This document shows positions 1 to 12,305 of a DNA stretch of 64,000 bases, in pieces (positions within the stretch are counted from its first letter, which is position 1; each line of letters starts with the position of its first letter). The DNA comes from Isoetes taiwanensis (Eukaryota; Streptophyta; Lycopodiopsida; Isoetales; Isoetaceae): the NCBI GenBank assembly GCA_021234155.1, contig JAJEKV010000057.1, positions 5,427,821 to 5,491,820 on the forward strand, written 5' to 3'. A program made the position numbers and the translations under genes. A model generated the notes under the pieces. It was not told the origin of the DNA, ran no database searches, and saw only the letters and a list, made by a program, of their open reading frames with translations.

Positions 1-180
1 TGGATATTGATGATCCCCCTAAATACCTAATTGCAGACTTTAGAAAAACCGATTGTCTCGATATGGACTTTTGTTGGTCCACGTGGAAATTTGCTTCCCT
101 ACGTGGATTCAAATGATAGCTTGATTATGATGAAGATAGAGGCAGTGGACATCGTACATATACCAATCTCACCAAAATAG

Positions 181-203
181 GGTAGGGTTTAGGGTAGGGT
201 TTG
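181..203 (+). promoter_or_regulatory. telo-box-like motif upstream of the Romo1 gene
   Basis: Two to three interrupted copies of a TTTAGGG/GTAGGG motif lie about 390 bp upstream of the Romo1 start codon. Short interstitial telomere-like motifs (telo-boxes) occur in promoters of many plant housekeeping genes. The run is too short to be a telomere relic. The regulatory role is inferred. Confidence 0.25.
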
Positions 204-594
204 AACTCCGGTGGGAGCTCATCGGATTTCACTTTGCGCTTGTAGGTAATGTATTATCGATCTTCCCGTTCGATTTTGGTGATAGCTTGTATGCGTTTTA
301 TTGTGAGTTATAGACCATTTGGTGCATTTGGAAAATAAAACGGATTTAGAAAGTGGACAGGATCCTTGGCACTCGCCCAGCTTGTAGCAAAGCTTTTGCC
401 CCTTTCTCTCTCAGTGTAAATAGCTGCTATATTATCTTAATATAGGGTGTTCTATGTCATGGTATTTAACAAAATTGCCTATTGAAAGCAAATCAAGCAT
501 GTCTCATCGTGTGAAGTTCTTCTGTAATAGCTGGGTAGTAAGATAGAAGTCTACAATTTATGATGTTAAATTTCAGTGTTTCAGATATCAGAAA

Positions 595-1195
595 ATGTCG
601 AGGGAGTGCTTGGCACGGGTGACTACAGGTGTTGCTGTCGGCGGTGCTGTAGGAGGAGCAGTAGGTACTATTTTGCTATAGGTATTGCTTTATATTATTT
701 TAGCTCTTATTAAGATCACTTGCCAAAATTGGTTGCAGGTGCAGTTTATGGAACATATGAGGCATTCCGGTTCAAGGTATGTTATGAGCTCCTAATGCAA
801 GAAATTATGGCATTTTGTAGTTTTTATTATGAAGAGTTATAAACTAAAACCAATAAAAATAAAAAATAAAACCTTAAGTTCCCCAAGGTGTAGTTATGAG
901 GATTACAGGGATTAAGCTTACATAGACAGAATTCACGCTTATGAAACTATTGCTACTGACTGTGACCTCATGCATAAAGATATTTCTGACTCAATTAAAT
1001 TAACCTTTTTATTCCTAAAGTTGTGGCTCTTTCTGAAGTTATTTGTGCTGCCTTTTTTATGCCTTGAATCCATATATGCAGGTTCCTGGTGTATTTAAAA
1101 TTCGTTACATTGGCCAAACAACTGTCAAGAGTGCAGCATTGTTTGGTCTTTTCTTAGGAGCTGGAAGCTTGATACATTGTGGAAGGACGTATTAG
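595..1195 (+). CDS. Romo1/Mgr2-family mitochondrial inner-membrane protein (3 exons)
   Basis: The spliced product is 73 residues: exons 595-664, 739-776 and 1082-1195, all with GT-AG junctions and kept frame. It starts MSRECLARVTTGVAVGG and ends GLFLGAGSLIHCGRTY, with GTYEAFRFK and KIRYIGQTT between. This is the plant form of the Romo1/Mgr2 family, whose members are about 70-80 residues with two glycine-rich membrane segments. The animal protein is linked to reactive oxygen species and cristae; yeast Mgr2 gates lateral release from the TIM23 translocase. The glycine-rich hydrophobic segments lie at about residues 9-27 and 52-66. The start was chosen because it gives the family N-terminus directly. 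An AG at about 580 suggests the start codon may follow a 5'UTR intron. No neighbouring gene appears linked to it. Confidence 0.92.
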
Positions 1196-2459
1196 TTCTC
1201 CTGGACTTTCTCATGGTATGTATCAAGCTATTAATGTCCCTTTCTCCAGATCAAACTATTATTGCCTGTCCTCACTTAATTTCAGATTTTTGATATGCAG
1301 CCACGGCTATAGGCAATGGCTAATGGCTATTGCATGATCACTTAATGCCTTTTAATTAAGGATGTTATGTGTTCATACTGTTGTTCCAAGATTTTCTGTA
1401 ACATTGCCAATGCCAAATGTCATTTTTCTGAGTAACTGAAGCACAAATAAATCATGGTTTCAAGTGTTCCAAAGTTGATTTTTGAAAAATTTATATGTCC
1501 TGATTTTTTATGATAACTTTTCTGGTGATTTTTCATCACGATGTGTCTGGTCCATTTGTTAAATTATGCATTTTTTAAATGTGGCAGGAAAATTGTTTTG
1601 TCCTCAATCCACTGAAGCCTTGATCGTTCACTTGAGGGCCTTTTAAGGAATTACATTCTGTCTGGTTATAATTATGTATTATAAGGACATAATGTGAATT
1701 CTGTTTACAAACTTGAAACATCCGATTATGTAGGAAAACATTAGGGGAGATTTTCGGTCAGATTTAAAAGTTTCTCCAACTCATCCATCCAATGGTCCCA
1801 AAAATAGCGACAGTCTAATATGCGATTAAATAAGTTCCTCCCAATAACTAATCAGATTGATTGGACATCCCAGAACAAGTTTAAGGGTGAGGAGTTCCTT
1901 CTGGTAGCTAATTCAAGCATCTAAAATGAAAAGTCAATTGAGTTGACTAGACTTGCCACTACCACAATGCATGCCAGAAATAGAACTTCGACCAGTCGCA
2001 ATAGGTTGACGATTGTTTCACAACCTTAAAAATGAACTTTTGTGCAACGCTGAATTGCTCTTAAGATTGTATGCCAAGTTTATCAAATAGATAAAATCTT
2101 CTGACGATCTCCACATTTTATTATGGGCTGCAAATGTTTGAACACGTGAACAAGAACAAATGAACTACAATGTCAACCGCTCTAACAAAGCTCCTATTTC
2201 ATCAACAACTATAGTATGTGCCAATAACCTAATAACAATATTCTATCCTTTGAATAACAGCAGCGAAAACAAGAATTAACTACAAACTAACAGTTGTCGT
2301 ACCCCGATTCTTCTTTGAGGCAGTGTGATTTTTAGACCCACTAAATGAAAGTACTCATTAAATCAGGGGTCTTGATGTTTATCTTGTATAAAGAAACCTA
2401 CGCCACCAGAAGGTTTCTGGAAGAAACCTGGCGGCGCCGCCACTCGCGGCGTTCTATAC
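1196..2459. other. non-coding stretch, nothing identified
   Basis: AT-rich sequence that begins with the probable 3'UTR of the Romo1 gene. I see no coding frame with family similarity, no RNA gene and no repeat structure until the element at 2460. Confidence 0.5.
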
Positions 2460-3102
2460 GTGGCCTACAGTTCCCTCAAATTTCCTCAACGAACCTGTGA
2501 AGCTCTGCAGCTATCCAAAAATTCCTTCTGATGCTGCTTTGCCGAAATAAAGATGATGCAGAGCTTTAAAACCTTAGATATTTGAGTTGTGGCGATGTTT
2601 TCATTCCGGCAGATTTCTTCTGGGAAGCTTTTTACCCTCTTCTTTGGCAGCTTCTCTCTATTTTCTCATTCCAAAAATGCTCAACTCAGGGACGGATTTA
2701 CAAGATATCAAGGACGGATAACAAAGGGGATACGAAAATGGAACAGAGATGGAAGGATATAACGCCCTTGTGTGTTGCCGACTGCTTTTTTGCAATAGAA
2801 ATCCCATGAGTTTCTTCACCTATTGCTCCAAAAGCAAGAAAAAATCGATTGAAGCTTAGGTAAGAACAGATCCTACAGCAACAGATCATGTGGCCAGCCA
2901 ACTTCATCGCCATTTTCATCGCCAAACGGAATGAGACGCCGGAGGGAACCAAAAGGGAACCGGAGGGAATGAGACGCCAGAGGGATGCCTTAAGAAATAA
3001 CCTGGCGGCGCCACCAGATCGCCACCAGAAAACCAGACCCTAAAGTTACCTGAAAAAAATAGAGCTTAAAATCGTCGGAAATTTGAGGGTACTGTAGGTT
3101 AC
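2460..3102. repeat. 643-bp segment bounded by 26-bp imperfect inverted repeats
   Basis: Positions 2460-2485 match the reverse complement of 3077-3102 with three mismatches. Just outside the left arm and inside the right arm a palindromic GGCGGCGCC block recurs (about 2429 and 3001). This looks like a degenerate MITE or composite repeat. The small ORFs in it (2582-2809 on plus, 2698-2952 on minus) overlap each other and resemble nothing I know. No target-site duplication was found. Confidence 0.4.
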
Positions 3103-4004
3103 GATCTCACTGTTCCTAGCCGTTGGATTGCATGTGGGTTAAATTGTGGAACCCAGAGCAACTAAAGATTATCATGATAATCCGCAGTAGATTACTGTGA
3201 TAATCTCTCGAATAGTATTGTAATCTAACCCTCCACGTGGCATTTAATCTACTGCATGTCACGACAACCATCCACTGATCTGTAGAGTTTTTCTGCTCTG
3301 TTCCGCCCTTTGCTCCTCTGTTTCTCATCTTATGCTCTGTTGTAGCAGTGAGATCGATTTGGGCTCTCTTCCATATTTTTTCCTTCGCATTTTAGCCGAT
3401 CTACTTGAATCCATTCAAATTTCTTCTATTTCTTGTAGTCTATATCGCCGTTTTTCGCAGTTGGGTCTGCTTTGTCTTCCTCGGCATCATTGCCCTATAT
3501 TAAATTCTGAATACCATCAGAGCTGTACAGTGTTCTTTGGGTTTCAGTTAAGGCAAAACCAAATGAGTTTTAGAACCATTTTTTGATACAATCCCTTCCT
3601 GGATTTTGTGTTAAAAGAATACCTTCAACTTGTGAAAAAATTCCCTGTTGTATTAAAAGATATGGATTCAATTAAGCCTACATCGGATTTAGGTTCAATG
3701 GGTTAGGATCGGCAGAGCCATGGCCAGTGGGTTCTTCGTCCTGGCAAATTTGTGCGCTAGATGTGAAATCTTTTGTCAAAGGATCGTTACTACATACTCA
3801 CAAAAGAGCATTTTGCCAGAACGAATTGATTTTTTTTTTTCTTAGACCCATCAGTGATTATGCTTTCAACGCATAATTAGAGCTCAAGATACTAATTTTG
3901 GGACGCATGCAGATTTTTGCAAACATTTCAATACAGATTAAAGGACCTAACACACCGGTAGTAGAATGCGAATAAACATCTCGACCCCTGATTTAAGGGA
4001 GGTC
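3103..4004. other. promoter-like or UTR-like DNA without a recognisable gene
   Basis: 3300-3560 is pyrimidine-rich on the plus strand (TTCTTCTATTTCTTG and similar), as in plant 5'UTRs, and holds an 84-codon ORF at 3332 with no recognisable domain. It may be a severed promoter or leader, because no coding exon follows before the repeats and LINE fragment at 4005 onward. Confidence 0.3.
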
Positions 4005-4091
4005 AACCCTCCCCTCTCGCAAATTATGGGAAACAAACCCTCTCGACCTGCCGGCCTCGAGGATTTGTTTCCCATAATTCAGGGGAGGGTT
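4005..4091. repeat. long imperfect hairpin, arms about 40 bp
   Basis: The left arm begins AACCCTCCCCT, continues with AATTATGGGAAACAAA and ends TCGA. The right arm is TCGA, then TTTGTTTCCCATAATT, then AGGGGAGGGTT. The outer 11 bp and the central 16 bp pair perfectly, separated by small bulges. The loop is about 10 nt of CCTGCCGGCC type. It could be a foldback transposon remnant or a small-RNA precursor-like hairpin. Confidence 0.7.
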
Positions 4092-4149
4092 AAATTCCTC
4101 TTAGACCCAACTCCTCGCATGTTATCAGGATCTGATTGCTATCCGTCGT

Positions 4150-4945
4150 TGGATCGAAGAGTGTTATTTCAATAATATGGATCATTCAAACTCTGCCTAT
4201 TTCTTTAGGATGGCCAAAACTAGCTTTCTAATGACTCTATTATTCAAGTTCAAGATGATGGAGGAATCTGTGTGACTAAGAAGACGGAGATTAAGAGGGT
4301 TTTCCTTCAAATCAAATGCATTTTGAATCCAAACCTTTAACTGCATAAGAAAAAGCAGCTTAGGGTCAAATCTTCACTCAGATTAATCCAGTGAATCAAA
4401 TCATGGTAAATGACTACATTCTGATTCCAGATGAGTCCTGGGTCAGATGGGTTCTCTCCAGAATTCTTTGTTCACTTTTGAAAAATTATAAAGCAGGCTT
4501 TATTAAATTTATTCAAAAAGCTCGGACAACTACTAGCTTGTGCCATGCTTTCTCTTCTAGTTTCATAGCTTTAATTTCAAAAGTCAGCAAATCTTTGAAC
4601 ATAGGTAAATAGATTCCAATCTCTCTTATTAATAGTACCTATATAGATCCTTACCAAAATCATTGCTAAGTTGGGCATCTGCAAAATAATATTAGCAGCA
4701 ATCAAACAGCTTTCCTGCCTATGTATATTCTTGATAACTATATAGTAGCCACTGAAGCTATTCATTGGAATAGGCTCTCCCATCAGAATTGCTTCCTCAT
4801 GAAGCTGGACTTCAAGAGAGCTTTCGACTCCATAAGATGGGATTTCCTTCAAAGAACTATGGAATATTGGGGATTTCATGATAAGCTATTGAGAAGATTA
4901 TGGTATTTCTCTAATCCAACATATAACGGAGTAATGACTCGAACT
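4150..4945 (+). mobile_element. degenerate LINE (L1-type) reverse-transcriptase fragment
   Basis: Frameshifted pieces read in order like a plant L1 polyprotein: an NSAYFFRMAKT-type connector near 4160, SSSFIALISKVSK (about 4555), a LINSTY block, then ILDNYIVATEAIHWNRL and LKLDF-type KLDFKRAFDSIRWDFL at about 4727-4850, which is the RT motif holding the first catalytic Asp. Several stops and frameshifts are present and the RT is cut off before YADD. Its sequence differs from the two LINE copies downstream, so it is a separate family or subfamily. Confidence 0.8.
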
Positions 4946-5617
4946 CTGATTTGGATATAAGAGCAGTTGAAGTAGAAGCAGGAGGAAGTTAGACAGTGTG
5001 CCCACTGAAGTCAGTGGAGCTGAGGATTCATCTTTGCAAGTTCAAGACATTTCACATTCCACTTTGTAACTTGTATTTGAAAATTTTGGCTATATTTGTA
5101 TAGAAGCATTAAATCAAGAAGGAAAAAATGAAAATAAGGAACCCTCTGGCAAGAATATTGAAATCAGTAGGGAGTTTAGAAAAAGTGGCACTTGCTTATG
5201 AGGGGATACGATGCCAGAAACGACACAACAAATATAGGCATGGCTGGGTGTCAATCTGCCATTAGAAATTTTAATGGCATGATTGTGCAAAGTTCAAATG
5301 GGAATTGTGAAAGAACTCTTTGGAAAACTACCTTAAGCCCTGTGGATCGGGTTGAGCGGATATTTGTTGCTCCATATCTTGTTGCTGAATCAATGTTACT
5401 CTTGCTCTTGTGATGAGCTGATCTGAAGAGTTGATTCGTGATTCCACTCCTTGTCTATGTTGTTGTAGTTCCAAAGATTTAAGCCTCGTTTAACTCCTTA
5501 GATATCAGCCATCTCGCTTTTATATTGGCCTGTTCTAATCTAAGCAAAAGTTCTTGAATTCATTCTTTATCTAGTTGTTGTTGCCAAAAGCTCTTTGACT
5601 CGTGATAAGCACTTTAA

Positions 5618-7310
5618 ATGGTATCATATTGCACTAATAGATGTCTTATATAAGGTAATTATGAAGGGGATTGCCAATCATTCAAAGGCCATTCTAAACA
5701 GGATTATTGGAAAGGAGCAATCAGCATTCCTTCCAAGTAGGTATACAAGGCAGAACTGTGTACTTGTCAAGATGAAATTCAGAAAGGCCTATGACTCCCT
5801 TAGGTAGGATGGTTTGCAAAAAGTGATGAGTCACATGGGAGTCTACAAAGAGTTTAATAATATTTCAATGGCTATGAATAAGCTTGCCTCTGCATTAGTC
5901 TTGGTAAATGGAGAGCCTTCAGATCTTTTTGATCTTAGGAAAGGTAGAATGCAAGATTGCCCGCTTGTTTCCTACCTCTTTCTAATTATGGCAAACCTTC
6001 TCACAAGGTTGGTAAACCTCAAAGTTTTGGAAGGGGCCCTCAGTGGTTTGGTTCTGCCAGGTCAAGGAGACAAACTTACAATTATGCGAGATGCAGATGA
6101 CAACTTCATGTTCCTCAGGTATGATGATGGAAGCTTTCGGTCTTTCCGTGAGATATTGGTTGAATTCGAGATTATATCTGGTATTGGCCTCAACGCCAAC
6201 AAATGTTTAGTGATCTGGGCTTTAGCGGAGGACATATCCCGTGCTTGTAGATTGGGCTTTCCAGTCATAGCTACTGAGAAAATGGTGAAGCCCTTAGGTT
6301 TGCCGCTTGGTCTTTCAGGTAGCATGAAGGATCCTTGGGCCCCCATCTTTGACAAGCTATGGAAGAAGGTTGGGTTGTGGTCTACAAAAGATCTATCGGT
6401 GGCAGGGAGAGTAACAGGTGCTAATGCTATGCTATCCGACTCTCACATATATTTCTCGTCAGTACTTGGAGCCTAGAAATGTGTATACAACCAAATACAG
6501 ATCATCATTAGAAAGTTCATATAGGCCCGGGGGATTCACTTTTAGTTAGCATATAACCCATGAGAGTTCAACAGAGGGGGGTTTTTTAGACCATTTGCCT
6601 ACGTATACTTAGGGGTTAGGAGTGCTTTAAAGCATTGATCTAGTGCAAAATATATATAAGGGTCAAATTGCCTTTTGAATGTGTATACAAAGGGTATTTC
6701 TGCTACCCTTTGAACGCAGATGCCATACCCCCCTTATGTATAAGTGCATCCCCGGGGCATATGGGGGCGGGGCGGGGGGGTATGGCTAATGGTGGTATGG
6801 TCCGAGTTGTGTAGAGATAAAAAAGATGGAGGTTTAGGCTGTAAAGATCCCTTTAAAGCCTTAGCGGCCAAATCCGTTTGGCACTGGTTTGACTTATGCA
6901 AGATCCAAGGCAATACGTCTCTCCCTCGGAATAAATTAGGTGTCGTTTTAACTTTAAAGTGTCTCTTGGCACTTCTCTAGGGATGAGGAGAAATCTTCTG
7001 CATGGAAGGAGGTACAAACAGTATGTTCCCCCTTGGAATTGGCAAGATTGAAGGGTTCTACAGCTAGTTTAAATGCCGGATAAGTTCTGAAGACCTAGCC
7101 CCAAATGTTGGGGCGGGTAGAGGAAACAATCTGAATAACTATGTATATATGGTTTCCCTCCAACTTGCTAATGTGGAAATAGGAGTTCCTAAAGAGCACA
7201 TAGTACTAATGCATAGGGATCCATAACATTGCCTATCCATTGTGAGGACTCTTTGTACTTTATATCATCATTATTAATAAAAAAAATACATTCTTACCCT
7301 CAAAAAACAA
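5618..7310 (+). mobile_element. 5'-truncated LINE, copy 1, split by a MITE
   Basis: It begins inside the RT (VLYKVIMKGIAN), continues with GKEQSAFLPSRY and MKFRKAYDSLR, then after an in-frame stop runs as a 220-codon stretch (5814-6476) with DLRKGRMQDCP and the catalytic YADD changed to DADD. Similarity to the LINE at 8500-12560 runs along its length, including VWSELCRDKK after the MITE. The 3' tail near 7270-7310 has the same ATTCTTACCCTC-like end as the longer copy. Stops, the changed YADD tyrosine and the insertion at 6526 show it is dead. Confidence 0.85.
6526..6757. mobile_element. 232-bp MITE inside LINE copy 1
   Basis: The terminal inverted repeats are CCCGGGGGATTCACTT at the left and the reverse complement of CCCCGGGGATGCACTT at the right. 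The element is absent at the equivalent place of the longer LINE (between 11063 and 11076), which confirms insertion. The flanks CATATAGG (6518-6525) and CATATGGG (6758-6765) are an 8-bp target duplication with one mismatch, as for hAT-type elements. A diverged relative lies at 57245-57385. Confidence 0.75.
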
Positions 7311-8499
7311 AAAAGGGTCCAATAAGTAGATATAGCAATACTAGTCAAGTAGGAGCTAGCATTGCTACTAGGACCTATCTTTGCATGTATGCATTGCAGT
7401 TGCTATTATAATCTCGAGCCTTGTAATGATTCTAGGCACTAAAACGCCAGGGTACAATAATTGCTCATAAAGCATTTATCTCATAAATTGGGATATATGT
7501 TGGGCATATATCTACATAAAGCAAAAAGGTTAAAAAAGAAAAATTTTGGAAGAGCGCTTTTGTGCTAGTGAGTGAGAAATTTTGCAAGAGAGGAGCACCA
7601 GAAGGAATTTTGAGTTGCCAAGGAGGCTGGAGAGATCAGTTGGAGAGGCCAGAACACACCAGAGCCTAGTATTACATCAATTTCTCTTATCAAGTGGGGG
7701 TTTGGGTTCTAATTGATGGGATTCTATGCCATTGCATATGATGGCAGGATTAGAAATTCATAAGGCTATCTGTGTGATTGATAAGGACTCCAAATGTTAT
7801 TGTTCTATAGAGCTTTATCATGAATTCATCTGCGGCAAAGCCTGTGTTAATCAAGCTGTGAAGGTCAATATATAGAAGGAATAGCAAGAGGGCATGGAAC
7901 AATAAATCCATAACTGCCAAAAAATAGTTGGATTTACAGAATAAATGATTAATTTGATTGAATCATGGATGGTTATAAAGTTTTTGCACCGACTCAAAAG
8001 CTTTCAGAGTTGTGGACTCCAAATGAAAATAGGTTCTGAATCATATAGGAACAGGTCGAAATTGCATGAAAGAGGCCGATTTGGGCCTTAGAATGGCCAA
8101 TTTGTCCTGGGCAGTAGGGAATCAAAGAAATTGAAGGTTTCTAGAGCTGCAAAAATTGGGTCCTGACACGTGCACAGGTCGAAACTACAAGGAAAGAGCG
8201 GATTCTTAGATTTATAGTGTCGATTTCTGTCCAGAGAGATCGAAATTGCTTCTGATGCTCGAATCAGACAAGTCTTTCCCTTGGAAAACCTCTGTGAAGA
8301 TCGGAAGTTTAGACCCATTTTTGGGTCCACGTTCAAATTATGTAATAAAAAATATTTGTTGAGTTGTTGTCATATTTGTTTCTTGTCAAGGAATTAATTC
8401 ATGCTAAATAAGAATTCTCTGGGCCTTTTGGGAGTTTTTCTTGTCTGGCTTCTCTGTCGCCAGGAAAAACTCATGGAGGACTGACATTTTTTGGGATAA
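7311..8499. other. AT-rich sequence between two LINEs
   Basis: No coding frame with recognisable similarity. Part of it (about 8040-8340) may be the 5' leader of the following LINE, but no ORF1-type coiled coil or zinc knuckle was seen. A short phrase around AGGTCGAAA recurs at about 8054 and 8176. Confidence 0.4.
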
Positions 8500-8526
8500 A
8501 GCATCGAGAAATAGTCAACCCCCTCA

Positions 8527-9210
8527 ATGCTAATAGTATCTTGGAATCTGCGTGACATCAAAGGGATCCTTAAACGTGCCAGAGTCCTGGCAGCTGTCAG
8601 GTCCATGAAGGCAGACATTGTCATGTTGCAGGAGCACAGACTACCGGACTTCGAGGCCAAATGTCTTGGTAATTGGGTAGGCTGCGGGTACTCATCTTTT
8701 TGTTGTGCGGCCCAAGGTACCAAGGGGGGCACGTGCATTCTTTGGAAAGGACAGGGGCAAAAACGTTCGTTTGCAGATCCTGGGGGCCGATGGCAGGCAG
8801 TAATCTTTAAAAGCCAAAATTGTCTATGGGGGGTCGTTTATGTGTATGCTTCCAACAAACTATCTGAAAGGGCAACTAGGGTGGAGGGGGATTGAGAACT
8901 GGATATTCCAAAATGAGCATACAGTTGATAACTGGATACTGGGGAGAGACCTGAGTATGACAGATGTGTGGAACCAAAAAGTAGGATTACACAGGAATTT
9001 GCAAGCAGAGGAGGAGAGCTCATGGCACTCGCTTCTAAATTAGTACCTCCCTCCAATACTACATTCTCCTGGTCTAACAAACAGAAAGGTCAGGAGAAGG
9101 TGTACTGCCTACTGGACAGATTCTACATGGCCAACAAAACTGCAGGTTTTATGGATAAGTGTTACGTAGAGTGTGACCTTGCATTCTCCCACTCGGATCA
9201 TGTCCCCTAA
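8527..9210 (+). pseudogene. LINE apurinic-like endonuclease domain, frameshifted
   Basis: The reading starts MLIVSWNLRDIKGILKRAR, the exonuclease-endonuclease-phosphatase N-terminus with its Asn, followed by ADIVMLQEHRLP with the metal-binding Glu. GGTCILWKGQ and GRWQAVIF follow. The frame then shifts (8840-9043, then 8968-9210). The usual GDFN motif reads GRDLS, so a catalytic Asn is gone. YCLLDRFYMANK and the terminal SDHVP with its catalytic His remain. A stop separates it from the RT frame at 9214. The domain nicks target DNA during retrotransposition in active relatives. Confidence 0.85.
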
Positions 9211-9213
9211 AAA

Positions 9214-11210
9214 ATGGTCTTGGAAGACATCCCTACAGCCCGGAAAAATGGCAATGTCCCCTTCAAATTCAACACCTCTTGGCTGGGAAAGAAGGCCTTC
9301 TGCAACCCTTTTAGGGAAGCCCTTGGCATATTATGTAATGAGGTTTCTCCCCTTCCGTCCATGAAAGCCTGGGTCCATAAGCTCAACTCCATGAAAGCGT
9401 GGATTAAAACCTGGGGCAAGAACAGAGCCATGCATTTTAGGCGAGAAAAAGAGTCGGTCTACAACGAACTCAGAGAAGTTAAACAGTGCCTATTCAGCGA
9501 CCCCTTTAATCGGGCAATGCACTCTCGAGAGGATGAACTTGAAGGGAAAGCTAAAGCAATTGAAGAAGAGGAAGCAAAGGGAGCTGCAATACGATCCAAA
9601 ACAAAGTGGTATGCTGAACTTGATCATGAAAACTCCAAGTGCTTTTTCCAAATGGTTGGAGCTAGGCTAGCCGACAACAGTATCACATCTATCAAGGACA
9701 AATCTCAGAATGTCTTGACAAATCCGGCTGAAATCCAAGCCTTTATCAAGGAAGATTTCCAATCCCAATTCAGAGAGGAGCCCCCTCCGCCATCATATAA
9801 GTTGCAGATCTCTCAATGGTTGGCAAAGGTGGATTGGACTACGGGAGTCACGAATGCTGATAATCAAGCCCTCTTACAACCTCCGACAAATGATGAAATC
9901 TACAAGACATTATGTTCCTTGGCTTCAGGCAAATCCCCAGGTCCAGATGGATTCCCTCCCGAGTTCTTTGTAGAATTCTGGGATATATTGGGTCCCCACT
10001 TCCTCGAAGCAGTCAAGCGTGCCTGGGCCACACAAACATTGCACCCATCCCTAGCAGCAATATTCATCACCCTAGTGCCCAAAGTCTCTAGGCCCCAAGC
10101 TCTGGGTGAATGGAGACCTATAGCATTGACCAATGCTCTCTATAAAGTTATTATGAAGATGCTTGCTAACCGATTAAAGCTCGTTCTGAACAGGATCATT
10201 GGCAGGGAGCAGACTGCCTTTCTTCCAAACAGGTACATCCTGGATAACTATCTGGCCGCCCGAGAGGGGCTGCACTGGAGCAGGGTGTCAAAGCAGAATT
10301 GTGTGCTCATCAAAATGGATTTTAGGAAAGCATATGACTCTCTGAGATGGGAGGCCTTGAAGGAGATAATGGCTTACATGGGATTTGACTGACAATTTAT
10401 CAATATCTCCATGGGTATGAATAAACTGGCCTCGGCCTCTGTGCTTATCAATGGAGAACCCTCTGGTCTTTTTGATCTCAGGAGAGGAATTAGACAAGGG
10501 TGTCCCCTTGCCCCCTATCTATTCCTTATTATGGCTAATATGCTTACCAGGATGGTGAACCTCAGGATCTCTGAAGGTGTTCTACAGGGCCTCACTCTAC
10601 CTGATCTAGAGAACAAGCTCACTATTATGCAGTATGCGGATGACACATTTATGTTTCTCCGATTTGATAATGGCAGTTTCCAGTCCTTTCGAGAAATCCT
10701 TGGTGCCTTTGAAATCATATCCGGAATTGGATTAAATCCAAATAAGTGCTCCATCATGTGGGCCTTAGAATCTGCTGTTGACCCTCGTGTGCTCTGGGTT
10801 TTCTGGTTATTGAAGCAGGACAGACGTTGAAACTCTTGGGCCTTCCACATTCTCTCTCTGATAATCTCAACGGAATATGGTCCCCCCTGTTGGAATGCCT
10901 CCGAAAGAAGGTTGACCTCTGGTCGGCTAAAGGACTTGCCGTGTCAGGACGGGTCACTGTGGCTAATGCCATCCTGGCAGCCTCCCATGTTTATTTCTCC
11001 TCAGTACTGGTAGCACAAAAAGGAGTCTACAATCAGATCCAGGTCATTATTAGGAAATTTATCTGGGCTCAGGTTGCATGGTCCGAACTTTGTAGAGATA
11101 AAAAAGGTGGGCTGGGCTGTAAGGATCCCTTCACTCAAGCTCAAGTTCTTATGGCGAGCTCTACATGGAGACACCTCCCCAGCTCTTGTATTTGTCAAAC
11201 ACTGGTTTGA
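9214..11210 (+). pseudogene. LINE reverse transcriptase, three frames
   Basis: The first 392 codons (9214-10392) carry the connector, then GKSPGPDGFPPEFF, WRPIALTNALYKVIMK, GREQTAFLPNRY and IKMDFRKAYDSLRW. A TGA at 10390 interrupts. The second piece (10411-10830) holds GIRQGCPLAPYLF and QYADDTFMFLR with both catalytic Asp residues. The third piece (10827-11210) is the thumb region. This is the standard non-LTR RT order. The domain primes reverse transcription at the nicked target in active elements; here one stop and two or more frameshifts disable it. Confidence 0.9.
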
Positions 11211-11540
11211 TGTAAGCTCATGGGTAAACCTGCCCTACCTAGGGATGAACTTGGGGCTGCCTTTAGGGATTTCAAGATTGCATCTGGCACCTCCCCAGTC
11301 ATGAGAAAAATACTCTAGGCATGGAAGACAGTTCAAACCCTTTGTTCCCCCTCCGACTTACCACAGCATGCCGGTAGGATCAGTGTTTTCTGGAATGAGA
11401 AAGTTTGGGGACTAGAACATCTTCCCCTGGCACTGGTGCACCCTTGAATCTTTTTCAAATGGAAAAATCATGGGATTTACCTACTATGTCATCTTTGGGA
11501 AAATGGTAAGTGGATCTCCTGGACCAGGCTTAAAAATAAG

Positions 11541-12305
11541 ATGAATGGCGCAGGTGAAGGTGACAGGAAAATATTTAGGGAGATACTGGCTAATATCCAT
11601 GGAATTTCAGGAGTCAAGGGTCCTGAAGAACTTTGGTTATGTTTGGGCTCCCAAAGGTATTGTGTGGCCGATATCTATCATGAGCTTTATAGGGTAACTC
11701 CTCTCAAAGCTATATCAAGGCTAGGGATCAATGGGCCAGCTACTGTCCAGCTCCTGGCTAACTCCTGGAAATCTTTATGCTCTAGAAGAATACAGTTTTT
11801 CCGATGGACTGCCCTTCAGGGCGGCCTCCTGACCAAAGAGGCATTATTTCAAAGATGTACTTCCGTTGATGACCTGTGCCCTCTAGGATGTGTACTTAGC
11901 GAGTCTACACAACATCTCTTCTTCTGCCCTGAGATACTACCATTCTGGACCTGGGTATCTCCTATACTGAAGCTCCAAGCCTGCCATCTCAATTGGCCCA
12001 TGGTCATTCTGGTCTCTTATCATTGCCCTATTTTGGCCTCCCTGGTGTCTATTGCTCTGTGGGTGGTTTGGAAGCATCGGTGTGAGGTGGCTCTGGGGGG
12101 GCAAGCAGTTTGCCTAGACAAAATCAAGAGCTACTTTAATATGGAGGTGGCCCTGATGGCCTTATCCCACCATAGAAAGATGGGAACTGCCTATAACAAG
12201 GGACTTGACAGGATTGGAAGAATCACAGGATTCTATGCCTATTTCAAATGCCACTGGTGTGACAAAGATGATATACTGCCCTCTGACGTTCTGCAAATAA
12301 GGTAA
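11541..12305 (+). pseudogene. LINE C-terminal zf-RVT-like domain
   Basis: 254 open codons containing WKSLCSRRIQFFRWTALQGG, LTKEALFQRC, LCPLGCVLSESTQHLFFCPE and ALWVVWKHRCEVALGG. The Cys...Cys...His...Cys spacing (CPLGC...QHLFFC) is typical of the zf-RVT region that closes plant L1 ORF2 proteins. It lies in a different frame from the RT, so the polyprotein is broken between them. Confidence 0.85.

Noticed and set aside
181-207. Interstitial telomere
   Set aside because: Only a few TTTAGGG-like units with interruptions; too short for telomeric origin, kept only as a possible telo-box.
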